55,529 nt of DNA from Hymenobacter rubidus. GTDB taxonomy: Bacteria; Bacteroidota; Bacteroidia; Cytophagales; Hymenobacteraceae. Below are positions 8,044 through 15,529 of this stretch, piece after piece. How positions within the stretch are numbered: position 1 is the stretch's first letter; the number at the start of each line of letters is the position of its first letter. Where the stretch lies: the NCBI RefSeq assembly GCF_016734815.1, contig NZ_JAERQF010000036.1, forward strand, positions 1 to 55,529, in the 5' to 3' direction. A program made the translations under genes and the position numbers. The notes beneath the pieces are model-generated. The model was given only the letters and a program-made list of their open reading frames with translations. It had not been told where the DNA came from and did not search any database.

Positions 8044-9864
8044 TTAATACACGTCCTCCAGGTAGCGGCGCTGCTTCCTAAGGTCGCGGACGTAGCTGGC
8101 GGCATCTTCAGCGGAGAGGCCGGCTTCCCGCCGCACTACTTCAGTCAAAGCAGCTTGCACGGCGCCGCCCAGGCGCTTCTTATCGCCGCAGACGTAGAAC
8201 TGCGCGCCGCCTTCAAGCCAGGCGAAGACTTCGCGGCTGTTTTCCAGCAGGCGGTCCTGCACGTAAACTTTCTGGGCCTGGTCGCGCGAGAAAGCCACGT
8301 CCAGCTTCGCCAGACCACCGCGTTTTAGGTGCTGCTGCCACTCGGCCTGGTACAGGAAGTCGGTGGTGAAGTGCGGGTTGCCGAACAGCAGCCAGTTGCG
8401 GCCGGTGGCGCCGAGCTCCACCCGCTCCTCCACGAAAGCGCGGAACGGGGCCACGCCGGTGCCCGCGCCCACCATGATGATGTCGGTGGCCGGGTTGGTG
8501 GGCAGCTTGAAATATTCGTTGGTTTCCACAAACACGCGGGCCGTGTCGCCCACCGAAATCTGGTCGGCCAGGTACGACGAGCACACGCCGTGCTTGCGGC
8601 GGCCGTGGGCGTCGTAGCGCACGGCGCTCACCGTCAGGTGCACCTCGTCGGGGTGCACCAGCAGGCTGCTGGCAATGGAATAAGCGCGGCTGGGCAGCGG
8701 GCGCAGCGTTTCGGCCAGCACCTGGGCCGTGAGCTGGTCGGTGGGGAAATCGGTGAGCAAATCGGCTACGTCGCGGCCGTAGAGGTAGGGTTGCAAGCGG
8801 GTGGTATCGGCCAGCAGGGCGTGCAGCTCGGCGTGGGGCGTGAGGGCGGCGTAGCGCTCCACCACGTCGCGGGTCAGCACCGTAAGCTCGCGGCGCTTGG
8901 CCAGCACGTTGGCCAGCGGACGGCTTTTTTCGTTGCCCAGCGTCACCGGAGCCGTGTCGCTGAGGCGGGCGGCGCGCAGCACTTCTTCCACCAGGCTGTC
9001 TTCGTTCACCGGCAGCACCGCCAGCGCATCGCCCGGCGCGTACACCAAGCCCGAGCCGGCCAAATCCAGCTCAATGTGGTGGGTTTCTTTGGTCGAACCG
9101 CGGCCGTTCAGCTGAATGCTTTCCAGCACCCGCGCCGGCCACGGATTGGTGCGCGTGATGGCCGGGAAAGGGGCCGGCTCTGCCTTAACAGCCGCTACAC
9201 GGGCCGCGGCAGCCGCAACGGGCACCGGGGCACTGGCCGAAATTTTATCGAGTGCAGCGCTTATCCAAGCCTCGGCGCTGGCATGGTAGTCTACGTCGCA
9301 ATCCACACGCTCCAGCAAGCGCTGGCCGCCCAACTCGCCCAGGCGCTGGTCAAAGTCTTTTCCGGTCTGGCAGAAGTGCAGGTAGCTTTTGTCGCCCAGC
9401 GCCAGCACCGCAAAGCGCAGTTTCGGCAGCTTCGGGGCGCGTGGGCCCAGCACGAAGCGGTGCAGCTCTTCGGCGGCCACCGGCGCTTCGCCCTCGCCGT
9501 GGGTGCTCACGATGAGCAGCAGGTTCTCGGCCTGGGCCAGCTGGCGGGTGGGGTAGTCGTTCATGTCGAACACCTCCGGGCTCAGGCTGCGCTGCCGCGC
9601 CGATTCGGCCGCTTGCTGGGCTACTTTTTTGCCGTTGCCGGTATGCGAGCCGTACAGAATGGTGAGCTTTTCGCCCGGCGCCGGCGCCGGGGCCGATGCT
9701 GCTGTGGCGGGCTGGGCACCGGGCACCGTGGCCGCACTGGCCTGGCCGTAGAAATAGCCGCTCAGCCACACTAGCTGCTGGGCGTTGAGGCCGGTAGTAA
9801 GGTTGTTCAGCGCGGCCTCATCGAAGCCCGCCGGCAGGGGCGAAAGTGGGAAAGTCGGATTCAC
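8044..9864 (-). CDS. cysJ: NADPH-dependent sulfite reductase flavoprotein (alpha subunit)
   Basis: Passes electrons from NADPH through FAD and FMN to CysI. The 606-residue chain shows a flavodoxin domain (FMN loop YGSHTGNG at 71-78, then STHGEGEAP and ALGDKSYLHFC), an FAD domain with RAYSIASS and HGVCSSYL, and an NADPH domain with GAGTGVAPFRAF and YVCGDKKRLG. It ends RRYLEDVY, very like the CysJ C-terminus. The start codon is GTG at 9864. The first 65 residues are an extra Ala/Pro-rich lead before the flavodoxin fold. It sits in the operon between cobA and the TonB receptor. Confidence 0.95.
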   Translation of the reverse strand: MNPTFPLSPLPAGFDEAALNNLTTGLNAQQLVWLSGYFYGQASAATVPGAQPATAASAPAPAPGEKLTILYGSHTGNGKKVAQQAAESARQRSLSPEVFDMNDYPTRQLAQAENLLLIVSTHGEGEAPVAAEELHRFVLGPRAPKLPKLRFAVLALGDKSYLHFCQTGKDFDQRLGELGGQRLLERVDCDVDYHASAEAWISAALDKISASAPVPVAAAAARVAAVKAEPAPFPAITRTNPWPARVLESIQLNGRGSTKETHHIELDLAGSGLVYAPGDALAVLPVNEDSLVEEVLRAARLSDTAPVTLGNEKSRPLANVLAKRRELTVLTRDVVERYAALTPHAELHALLADTTRLQPYLYGRDVADLLTDFPTDQLTAQVLAETLRPLPSRAYSIASSLLVHPDEVHLTVSAVRYDAHGRRKHGVCSSYLADQISVGDTARVFVETNEYFKLPTNPATDIIMVGAGTGVAPFRAFVEERVELGATGRNWLLFGNPHFTTDFLYQAEWQQHLKRGGLAKLDVAFSRDQAQKVYVQDRLLENSREVFAWLEGGAQFYVCGDKKRLGGAVQAALTEVVRREAGLSAEDAASYVRDLRKQRRYLEDVY

Positions 9865-9910
9865 GGGAAGGGAAATAGGGCTTGATAATATTCAAAGAGA
9901 ATGGGCCAAC

Positions 9911-10717
9911 TCAGGCCACTTTGGCGTAGTCCGCAACTTCCGTGAGCAGGTCGGCCAGGCCCGCCGGCAAGGCCGCAGCCGCGCCGGTCGCCAGTCGCAC
10001 CACCTCGCCCACCACAATGATGGCCGGGGCCCGCAGCCCGGCGCGGGCCGCTTTGGCGGCGATGTCGGCCACGGTGCCGGTCACAAGGCGGGCCGTGGGC
10101 AAGGTGCCATCCTGGACCACGGCCGCTGGCACGTCGGCCCCACCGTGCCGGCCAAACAGCGCCGTGATGTCGGCCAGGCGGTTCAGCCCCATGAGGATGA
10201 TGGTCGTTGTGCGGGGCGACTGCGCTGCCTCGGCCACGGCGGCCGAAAGCTGGCCGTCGGCGGTGGTCGCGGTCAGCACCCGGAATCCTTCGCTCAGCCC
10301 CCGGTGCGTGGCCGGAATGCCCAGGCTGCCCGCCGCCGCAATGGCACTGCTGATGCCGGGCACGTACTCCGTGCTCAGGCCGTGCTGCTCAGCATAAAGC
10401 ATTTCCTCGCGGCCCCGGCCGAACACAAATGGGTCGCCGCCTTTCAGCCGCACCACATGGCCGTAGCGGTAGGCCTGCGCCACAATCAGGTCATTGATTT
10501 CGGCCTGCGTGAGGCCGTGAAATCCCCGACGCTTCCCCACAAAAATGCGCGGTGCATCGGGCCGAACATGGACCAGCAGCGCCTCGTTGGCGAGGGCATC
10601 GTAGAGCACCACGTCGGCCGAGCCCAGCACCCGCGCCCCCTTAAGCGTCAGAAGCTCCGGGTCGCCGGGGCCGGCGCCCACCACGGTCAGGCGTGGAATG
10701 AAGAGAGAGTTAGCCAT
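9911..10717 (-). CDS. cobA: Uroporphyrinogen-III C-methyltransferase (SUMT)
   Basis: Methylates uroporphyrinogen III at C2 and C7 with SAM to give precorrin-2, the siroheme precursor. The 268 residues show the family signatures VVGAGPGDPELLTLKG near the N-terminus, RLKGGDPFVFGRGREE in the middle and YVPGISSAIAAAGSLGIPATHRG after it. It is a stand-alone SUMT, and the dehydrogenase/ferrochelatase step is in the fusion gene at the end of the same operon. The only use for siroheme seen in the window is CysI. It lies 46 bp upstream of cysJ. Confidence 0.95.
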   Translation of the reverse strand: MANSLFIPRLTVVGAGPGDPELLTLKGARVLGSADVVLYDALANEALLVHVRPDAPRIFVGKRRGFHGLTQAEINDLIVAQAYRYGHVVRLKGGDPFVFGRGREEMLYAEQHGLSTEYVPGISSAIAAAGSLGIPATHRGLSEGFRVLTATTADGQLSAAVAEAAQSPRTTTIILMGLNRLADITALFGRHGGADVPAAVVQDGTLPTARLVTGTVADIAAKAARAGLRAPAIIVVGEVVRLATGAAAALPAGLADLLTEVADYAKVA

Positions 10718-10739
10718 TGGATGAGTGTTAATAATTTAA

Positions 10740-10842
10740 CCGTCATGCAGAGCGCAGCGAAGCATCTCGCGTGCTGCCACTAATTTTTTAGTGATTGAGT
10801 CGCTATTGCATGCGAGATGCTTCGCTGCGCTCTGCATGACGG
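10740..10842. repeat. GTCATGCAGAGCGCAGC palindrome
   Basis: Arms of about 33 bp (CCGTCATGCAGAGCGCAGCG and its complement) flank a loop of about 36 nt reading CACTAATTTTTTAGTGATTG, which itself forms a small hairpin. It sits between cysN and cobA inside the operon, so it must be transcribed. Confidence 0.9.
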
Positions 10843-10862
10843 GCTTTGCAGCTTTATCAAAA

Positions 10863-12152
10863 TCAAATAGAAAAAGCCGGTTCGGCCGGAATGGGCGTGG
10901 CAAAAAGCTCCGGGTCGGTTTCGGTGACCAAGCCGGCAGCCAGGGTTTCGCCGGTTTGCTCATCGACGAGGATGAAGGCCCCGGTGGCGCGGTTGTGGCG
11001 GTAGTCATCTACCACCAGCGGAAGCGCCGTTTTCAGCTGCACCCGCACAATGTCGTTGAGCTGGGCCGTGTCGGTGCCCACCTGGTCGAAAGTGGCCACG
11101 TTGGTTTTGTGCACAATGGCCGTCACCGACGCTTTTACCACGGCGCTGTGGTGCTGCACCAGCAGCTTGCGGCCGGCTTTGAGGGGCCGTTCGTGCATCC
11201 AGCACAGGGTGGCTTCTACTTCGCGGGTCACCGCCGGGTGGGCGGTGGTGGGCACAATGGTGTCGCCGCGGCTCACGTCCACGTCGTCGCGCAGGCGCAG
11301 CACCACGGCCTGCGGGGCGGTGGCCGTCGCTACTTCGCGCTGGCTTACCTCAATGGCATCAATCACCGTTTCCAGGCCCGACGGCCAGATGCGCACCCGG
11401 TCGCCTTCGTGGTAAGTCCCGCTCTGAATGCGGCCGGCGTAGCCCCGGTAGTCCGGCAGCTCCTCGGTCTGGGGCCGGATGACATACTGCACCTGAAAGC
11501 GGGGCTCATTGGGGTTGGCATCGGCGGGCACGGGCACGCTTTCAAGGTGCTCCAGCAGGCTGGGGCCCTGGTACCACACCAGCTGCCGGGAGCGCCGCAC
11601 CACGTTGTCGCCGTTCAGCGCGCTCAGCGGGATGGCCACCACGTGGGGCAGTTTCAACTGCTCGGCAATTTCCTGGTAGTCGGCCACAATCTGGTTGAAA
11701 ATCACCTCTTCGTGCCCCACCAAATCCATCTTGTTCACGGCCAGCACAAAGTGCTGAATGCCCAGCAGCGAGGCAATGAGCGTGTGCCGCCGGGTCTGCT
11801 CAATCACGCCCTGCCGGGCATCGACCAGCACAATCGCCAAGTCGGCGTTGCTGGCCCCGGTCACCATGTTGCGGGTGTACTGCACATGGCCCGGCGCGTC
11901 GGTGATGATGAACTTGCGGCGCGGCGTGGTGAAGTATTTGTGCGCCACGTCGATGGTGATGCCCTGCTCGCGCTCGGCCTTCAGGCCGTCGGTGAGCAGG
12001 GCCAAATCCACGTCGCCGCTGGCGTGGCGGCGCTTTTCCAGCGTGGCCAGCACATCGAGCGACACGGAGTCGCTGTCGTACAGCAGGCGGCCGATGAGCG
12101 TGCTCTTGCCGTCGTCGACGCTGCCGCAGGTAATAAATCGGAGGAGGTCCAT
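10863..12152 (-). CDS. cysN: Sulfate adenylyltransferase subunit 1 (GTPase)
   Basis: GTPase subunit of the ATP sulfurylase that makes adenosine 5'-phosphosulfate (APS), working with CysD. The 429 residues carry the G motifs GSVDDGKST (10-18), DAPGHVQYTRNMVTGAS and NKMDLVG, followed by EF-Tu-like barrel domains. No CysC (APS kinase) domain is fused at the C-terminus and no cysC gene is in the window. This agrees with the Fe-S type CysH that can use APS directly. A palindrome separates it from cysD upstream and another from cobA downstream. Confidence 0.96.
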   Translation of the reverse strand: MDLLRFITCGSVDDGKSTLIGRLLYDSDSVSLDVLATLEKRRHASGDVDLALLTDGLKAEREQGITIDVAHKYFTTPRRKFIITDAPGHVQYTRNMVTGASNADLAIVLVDARQGVIEQTRRHTLIASLLGIQHFVLAVNKMDLVGHEEVIFNQIVADYQEIAEQLKLPHVVAIPLSALNGDNVVRRSRQLVWYQGPSLLEHLESVPVPADANPNEPRFQVQYVIRPQTEELPDYRGYAGRIQSGTYHEGDRVRIWPSGLETVIDAIEVSQREVATATAPQAVVLRLRDDVDVSRGDTIVPTTAHPAVTREVEATLCWMHERPLKAGRKLLVQHHSAVVKASVTAIVHKTNVATFDQVGTDTAQLNDIVRVQLKTALPLVVDDYRHNRATGAFILVDEQTGETLAAGLVTETDPELFATPIPAEPAFSI

Positions 12153-12160
12153 TTTCTATA

Positions 12161-12265
12161 GTTGTTAGTTGCTCGTTGTCAGTTGTTAGTCGGTTCATAA
12201 GTGCTAGTTGTCAGCCAGAAAAGCGTATGAGTTCTGACAACTGACAACAAGCAACTGACAACTAA
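12161..12265. repeat. GTTGTCAGTTGTTAG palindrome
   Basis: Left arm TTAGTTGCTCGTTGTCAGTTG (12165-12185) pairs with CAACTGACAACAAGCAACTG near 12239-12258. The same GTTGTCAGTTG words make up the outer arms of the composite at 21021-21255. It sits between cysD and cysN. Confidence 0.8.
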
Positions 12266-12269
12266 TCAA

Positions 12270-13181
12270 TTAAAAATACCCGTTGCGCTTGCGGTCCTCC
12301 ATCCCCGTCTCGGAGAGGTTGTCGTCGAGGCGCGTGGCGCCGCGCTCGCTCACCTTAGCCAGCAGCAGGTCGGCAATGATGTCGTCGACCGAGACGGCGT
12401 CGCTTTCCACGGCGGCGGTGCAGGTAGAGTCGCCCACGGTGCGGAAGCGCACGCGGCGGCTCACGATTTCATCGGTGTCGTCCAGGTTGAGGTGTTCGCT
12501 CAGGCCCAGCAGCTGGCCGCTGGGCAGCACCACGCACTGGCGCTCGTGGGCGAAGTAGATGTCGGGCAGCGGAATGTTCTCGCGCTGGATGTAATTCCAC
12601 ACGTCCAGCTCGGTCCAGTTGGAGATGGGGAACACGCGCACGTTTTCGCCCTTCTGAATGCGGCCGTTGTAAATGTTCCACAACTCGGGGCGCTGCCGCT
12701 TGGGGTCCCACTGGCCGAAGTCGTCGCGCACCGAGAAGATGCGCTCCTTGGCGCGGGCCTTTTCCTCGTCGCGCCGCGCCCCGCCGATGCAGGCATCGAA
12801 TTCAAACTCCTCAATCACGTCGAGCAGCGTGTAGGTCTGCAAGGGGTTGCGGCTGGGGTATTTGCCGCCCGGCTCGCGCAGGCCGCGCTCCCGAATGGTG
12901 TCTTCCACCTTGCGCACAATCAGCTTTTCGCTCAGCGAACCGGCCAGGGAATCGCGGAAATCCAGGATTTCCTGGAAGTTGTGGCCCGTGTCGATGTGGA
13001 CCAGCGGGAACGGAAACTTGCCGGGGCGGAAAGCTTTCTCGGCCAGTCGGGTCAGGGCAATCGAGTCTTTGCCGCCCGAAAACAGCAGCGCGGGCCGCTC
13101 AAACTGTCCCGCTACTTCGCGTAAAATGTGAATGGCCTCGGCCTCCAGCCGGTCCAGATAATCCAGGTTAACAGTAGCCAT
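12270..13181 (-). CDS. cysD: Sulfate adenylyltransferase subunit 2
   Basis: Catalytic ATP sulfurylase subunit, joining sulfate to ATP as APS. The ATP-pyrophosphatase loop SGGKDS is at residues 35-40, followed by HIDTGHNFQE and the conserved GGARRDEEKARAKERIFS stretch. I choose the ATG at 13181 (MATVNLDYLD), giving 303 residues, close to the E. coli protein. An upstream ATG at 13220 would add a poor 13-residue lead. It is the second gene of the operon, 63 bp after the cysH stop. Confidence 0.96.
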   Translation of the reverse strand: MATVNLDYLDRLEAEAIHILREVAGQFERPALLFSGGKDSIALTRLAEKAFRPGKFPFPLVHIDTGHNFQEILDFRDSLAGSLSEKLIVRKVEDTIRERGLREPGGKYPSRNPLQTYTLLDVIEEFEFDACIGGARRDEEKARAKERIFSVRDDFGQWDPKRQRPELWNIYNGRIQKGENVRVFPISNWTELDVWNYIQRENIPLPDIYFAHERQCVVLPSGQLLGLSEHLNLDDTDEIVSRRVRFRTVGDSTCTAAVESDAVSVDDIIADLLLAKVSERGATRLDDNLSETGMEDRKRNGYF

Positions 13182-13244
13182 TGGTGCGTCATAATGCCGG
13201 CTCGATAAAAAGGCGGCCACAAGTAAAATGCTGATGATAATTGC

Positions 13245-14003
13245 TTAAGCGGGTAGCTTTTCCACCACCGGGTCGAGGCCCTGGTGAGCGGCGGTGGCGT
13301 GCAGGCCGCACTCTTTGGCGGCCTGGTCTTCCCACCACCAGCGGCCGGCGCGGAAGTCCTCGCCCGGCTTGATGGCGCGGGTGCAGGGCGCGCAGCCAAT
13401 GCTCACAAACCCCTGCTGGTGCAGCGGATTGACCGGAATGCCGTTTTTCTGGGCAAAGTCCCAGCACTGCTCCCAGGTCCAGTCGAACAGCGGGTGTACT
13501 TTGATGAGCTGGTGGGCGGCGTCCCACTCGGCCGGGTGCATGGTCTGGCGGTTGGCCGACTGCTCAGCCCGGATGCCCGTCACCCAGATTTTCTGCCCCG
13601 CCAGGGCGCGCGCCAGCGGTTCCACCTTGCGGATGTTGCAGCATTCCTTCCGGTTTTCGATGCTCTCGTAGAAGCTGTTGGGGCCTTTTTGCCGCAACAG
13701 TTTTTCCACGCTGGCCGTCTGCGGGGCGAATACTTCGATGGGCTTTTCGTAGCGCAGCAGCGTCTTGTTCCAGGTCGAATACGTTTCCTGAAAATTGCGG
13801 CCCGTATCGAGCGTAAATACGCGAATGGGCAGGTCGTTTTCGAAAATAAAATGGGTGATAATCTGGTCTTCGAGGCCAAAAGAGGTCGAAAACGAAGCTG
13901 TGCCGGGAAAGTGGTCGGCCAGCAAGCTCAGGATTTCGGGCACGGGTTGGCCCACTAAGTAGCGGCGCAGGTCATCGACCAGCGCCTCGGTTGCGAGGTG
14001 CAT
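13245..14003 (-). CDS. cysH: Adenylyl-sulfate (APS) reductase, [4Fe-4S] type
   Basis: Reduces APS (or PAPS) to sulfite using thioredoxin. With the ATG at 14003 the protein has 252 residues. The cluster ligands Cys121-Cys122 (ECCNIRKVEPL) and Cys204/Cys207 (GCAPC) mark the iron-sulfur class, and Cys232 in KECGLH is the catalytic cysteine. This class favours APS, fitting the absence of CysC. The frame extends 27 codons upstream to 14084, but that segment lacks family similarity and falls in the leader. It is the first gene of the operon, and its leader of about 440 nt carries a SAM riboswitch and a Cys-rich short frame. Confidence 0.95.
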   Translation of the reverse strand: MHLATEALVDDLRRYLVGQPVPEILSLLADHFPGTASFSTSFGLEDQIITHFIFENDLPIRVFTLDTGRNFQETYSTWNKTLLRYEKPIEVFAPQTASVEKLLRQKGPNSFYESIENRKECCNIRKVEPLARALAGQKIWVTGIRAEQSANRQTMHPAEWDAAHQLIKVHPLFDWTWEQCWDFAQKNGIPVNPLHQQGFVSIGCAPCTRAIKPGEDFRAGRWWWEDQAAKECGLHATAAHQGLDPVVEKLPA

Positions 14004-14020
14004 GCGTACAAACGGAATGC

Positions 14021-14050
14021 GGCTTTCCCGGGTGGGAGTTGGCGAAAGCC
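14021..14050 (-). promoter_or_regulatory. Hairpin just before the cysH start
   Basis: GGCTTTC (14021-14027) and GAAAGCC (14044-14050) can pair 18-47 nt upstream of the cysH ATG on the mRNA. There is no T run, so it is not a terminator. It could modulate translation of cysH in concert with the upstream leader elements. A second stem, CGGCGC/GCGCCG at 14139-14144 and 14155-14160, lies between it and the Cys-rich short frame. Confidence 0.35.
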
Positions 14051-14194
14051 CGATTTGAGTGGGGGAGCCCAGCGCGCGGAACAAGCCGGGCGGACGTGGG
14101 CGAACTACGCCGGAAGTAGTCAGGAAAGAGCGCAGCCCCGGCGCACTGAAATCAGCGCCGCGGAGCTACGAAACCGGCCGGAGGGGGAGTGGAC

Positions 14195-14257
14195 CTAGGC
14201 ACAACAACCCGCTGCCGTCGTCATACAGACGGGCAGACACACCATACAACAACACAT
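14195..14257 (-). CDS. Cysteine-rich leader peptide upstream of cysH
   Basis: A 20-codon frame, MCCCMVCLPVCMTTAAGCCA, runs from ATG at 14257 to TAG at 14195-14197. Seven codons are Cys and three are Met. All seven Cys codons are TGT, the less common choice in this GC-rich genome, where neighbouring genes mostly use TGC. It lies 64 nt downstream of the SAM-I riboswitch and 191 nt upstream of cysH in the same leader. The content and position match a cysteine-sensing leader peptide, in which slow decoding of Cys codons changes downstream RNA folding, Rho access or translation. No Shine-Dalgarno sequence is visible. Chance occurrence of seven Cys in 20 codons exactly here seems unlikely, but function is inferred. 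Confidence 0.7.
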   Translation of the reverse strand: MCCCMVCLPVCMTTAAGCCA

Positions 14258-14321
14258 TTGCGACGAGGCAAAGGCGGTGGCGGTCAGCAGGCGGGAGTTG
14301 TTGGAGGTTTCCACGGCAACT

Positions 14322-14420
14322 TGTTTTTATATGTCCAGGACTTGGCACCGTTTCAGGGATTAGCCTGAGGGTTGCCGGCGTTTCGTCGAGCCTGTCTCTC
14401 CACGCCTCTGTATAAAAACA
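14322..14420 (-). promoter_or_regulatory. SAM-I (S-box) riboswitch in the sulfate operon leader
   Basis: Read on the minus strand, P1 is a perfect 10-bp stem, TGTTTTTATA (14411-14420) with TATAAAAACA (14322-14331). Inside are the S-box hallmarks in order: CAGAGGCGTGGAGAGACAGG, the P3 loop with CGACGAAACGCC, the near-invariant GGCAACC, a P4 hairpin CTCAGG/CCCTGA, and GGTGCCAAGTCC. It starts about 20 nt after the predicted transcription start. S-box RNAs bind S-adenosylmethionine and normally lower expression of sulfur or methionine genes when SAM is high. No T-rich terminator follows at once, so the expression platform is unclear. Confidence 0.93.
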
Positions 14421-14447
14421 ATCCTTTTTCGGGAAGAATTGATTTTG

Positions 14448-14481
14448 CAAAGGTAATAGCGAAAATTTTGTAACTACAAAA
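14448..14481 (-). promoter_or_regulatory. Bacteroidota promoter of the sulfate operon
   Basis: On the minus strand TTTTG (14477-14481) is followed after about 21 nt by TACCTTTG (14448-14455), a perfect match to the Bacteroidota -7 consensus TAnnTTTG with a good -33 element. Transcription should start near 14441, about 20 nt before the riboswitch. Confidence 0.85.
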
Positions 14482-14695
14482 TTTTGTTGTTTCCTGGGAC
14501 GGCCACGGACGGCTGGCGTTTTGAGAAAGCGGTGGTTTTTGCCGCGCGGCCAGCCGTGGTAGCGCGTTCTGGGGGTGAAGAACCGTGCGGCAGGCAGGAA
14601 GGTTTCGGCGGCAAGTTCACCGAAGAGTACAGGAAGGTTGGGGAAGCGGCTGGGAAGTACTTGCACAGCGGTTCACCAACTCCCACCCAACTCCC

Positions 14696-15496
14696 GTGGC
14701 GCTTCCTGCTGGCTTTCGACTGGTTCTGCTGCTGTTGCTCTTGTGCCTGGCGGGCAATAGGAGCCCGGCGCAGGTGCTGCGCCGGCCCGTGCCGGACCGC
14801 CTCATCGTCCTCACCTTCGACGATGCCGCCGTGAGCCACGCCACTTACGTGGCCCCGCTGCTGAAGAAATACGGGTTCGGCGGCACATTTTTCGTGTGCG
14901 AGTTCCGGGAGCCGCCGTTTGCGGACAAGACCAAATACATGAGCTGGGCCCAGATTCAGGGCCTGCACAACTTGGGGTTTGAGGTGGCCAGCCACACGCT
15001 CACGCACCAGCACGTCAACAAAATGAACCGGACGCAGCTAGGGGCCGAGCTGGATTCCATCGAGGCGCGCTGCCGCGCCTGGCGCATTCCGCGGCCCGTC
15101 ACCTTCGCGTATCCGGCCTACGACACGGCGCCCACGGCCACTGCGCTGCTGCCCGAGCGCGGCTACCGGTTTGCCCGCGCCGGCGGCGCCCGGACCTACG
15201 ACCCCGCCCACGACCACCCCATGCTGCTGCCCAGCTTCAGCATTGCGGGCACCGACACGGCCAAGGTGTACGGCGCCATTCGGCAGGCGCACGATGGCCG
15301 CGTGGTGATACTAACCGTGCACGGCGTGCCCGACGTGGCCCACGACTGGGTGACGACCCCGCCGGCGCTGTTTGAGCAGTACCTGCGCTACCTGCACGAG
15401 CACCATTATAAAGTCATTGCCCTGCGCGATTTGGCGCGCTACGTGAACGTGGCCGAAGCCCTGCGCCTGACTCCGCGCTACGAAAACCTGAAATAA
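14696..15496 (+). CDS. Polysaccharide deacetylase (CE4/NodB fold), secreted
   Basis: Family enzymes remove N- or O-acetyl groups from polysaccharides using a metal held by Asp-His-His. Visible motifs are LTFDD (motif 1) and SHTLTHQHV (motif 2, HxxxH). A hydrophobic stretch LVLLLLLLCLAGNRSPAQ acts as signal peptide. The start is uncertain: GTG at 14696 gives a tight signal peptide (266 residues), and GTG at 14585 adds a basic lead with no similarity. It is the first plus-strand gene, head to head with the sulfate operon, 34 bp ahead of the oligogalacturonate lyase. It may deacetylate pectin fragments, though CE4 enzymes more often act on chitin, peptidoglycan or xylan. Confidence 0.8.
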   Translation: MALPAGFRLVLLLLLLCLAGNRSPAQVLRRPVPDRLIVLTFDDAAVSHATYVAPLLKKYGFGGTFFVCEFREPPFADKTKYMSWAQIQGLHNLGFEVASHTLTHQHVNKMNRTQLGAELDSIEARCRAWRIPRPVTFAYPAYDTAPTATALLPERGYRFARAGGARTYDPAHDHPMLLPSFSIAGTDTAKVYGAIRQAHDGRVVILTVHGVPDVAHDWVTTPPALFEQYLRYLHEHHYKVIALRDLARYVNVAEALRLTPRYENLK

Positions 15497-15529
15497 CGCC
15501 TTCCTTACCTCCTTTAAAATCCCACCCCA

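Noticed and set aside
10740..10842. Palindromes considered as intrinsic terminators
   Set aside because: They lack T runs and occur inside operons such as cysN-cobA and lutA-lutB, so general termination is unlikely.
14166..14666. 166-codon minus-strand frame over the sulfate operon leader
   Set aside because: It runs across the promoter and SAM riboswitch in a different frame from the Cys leader and lacks any family pattern.
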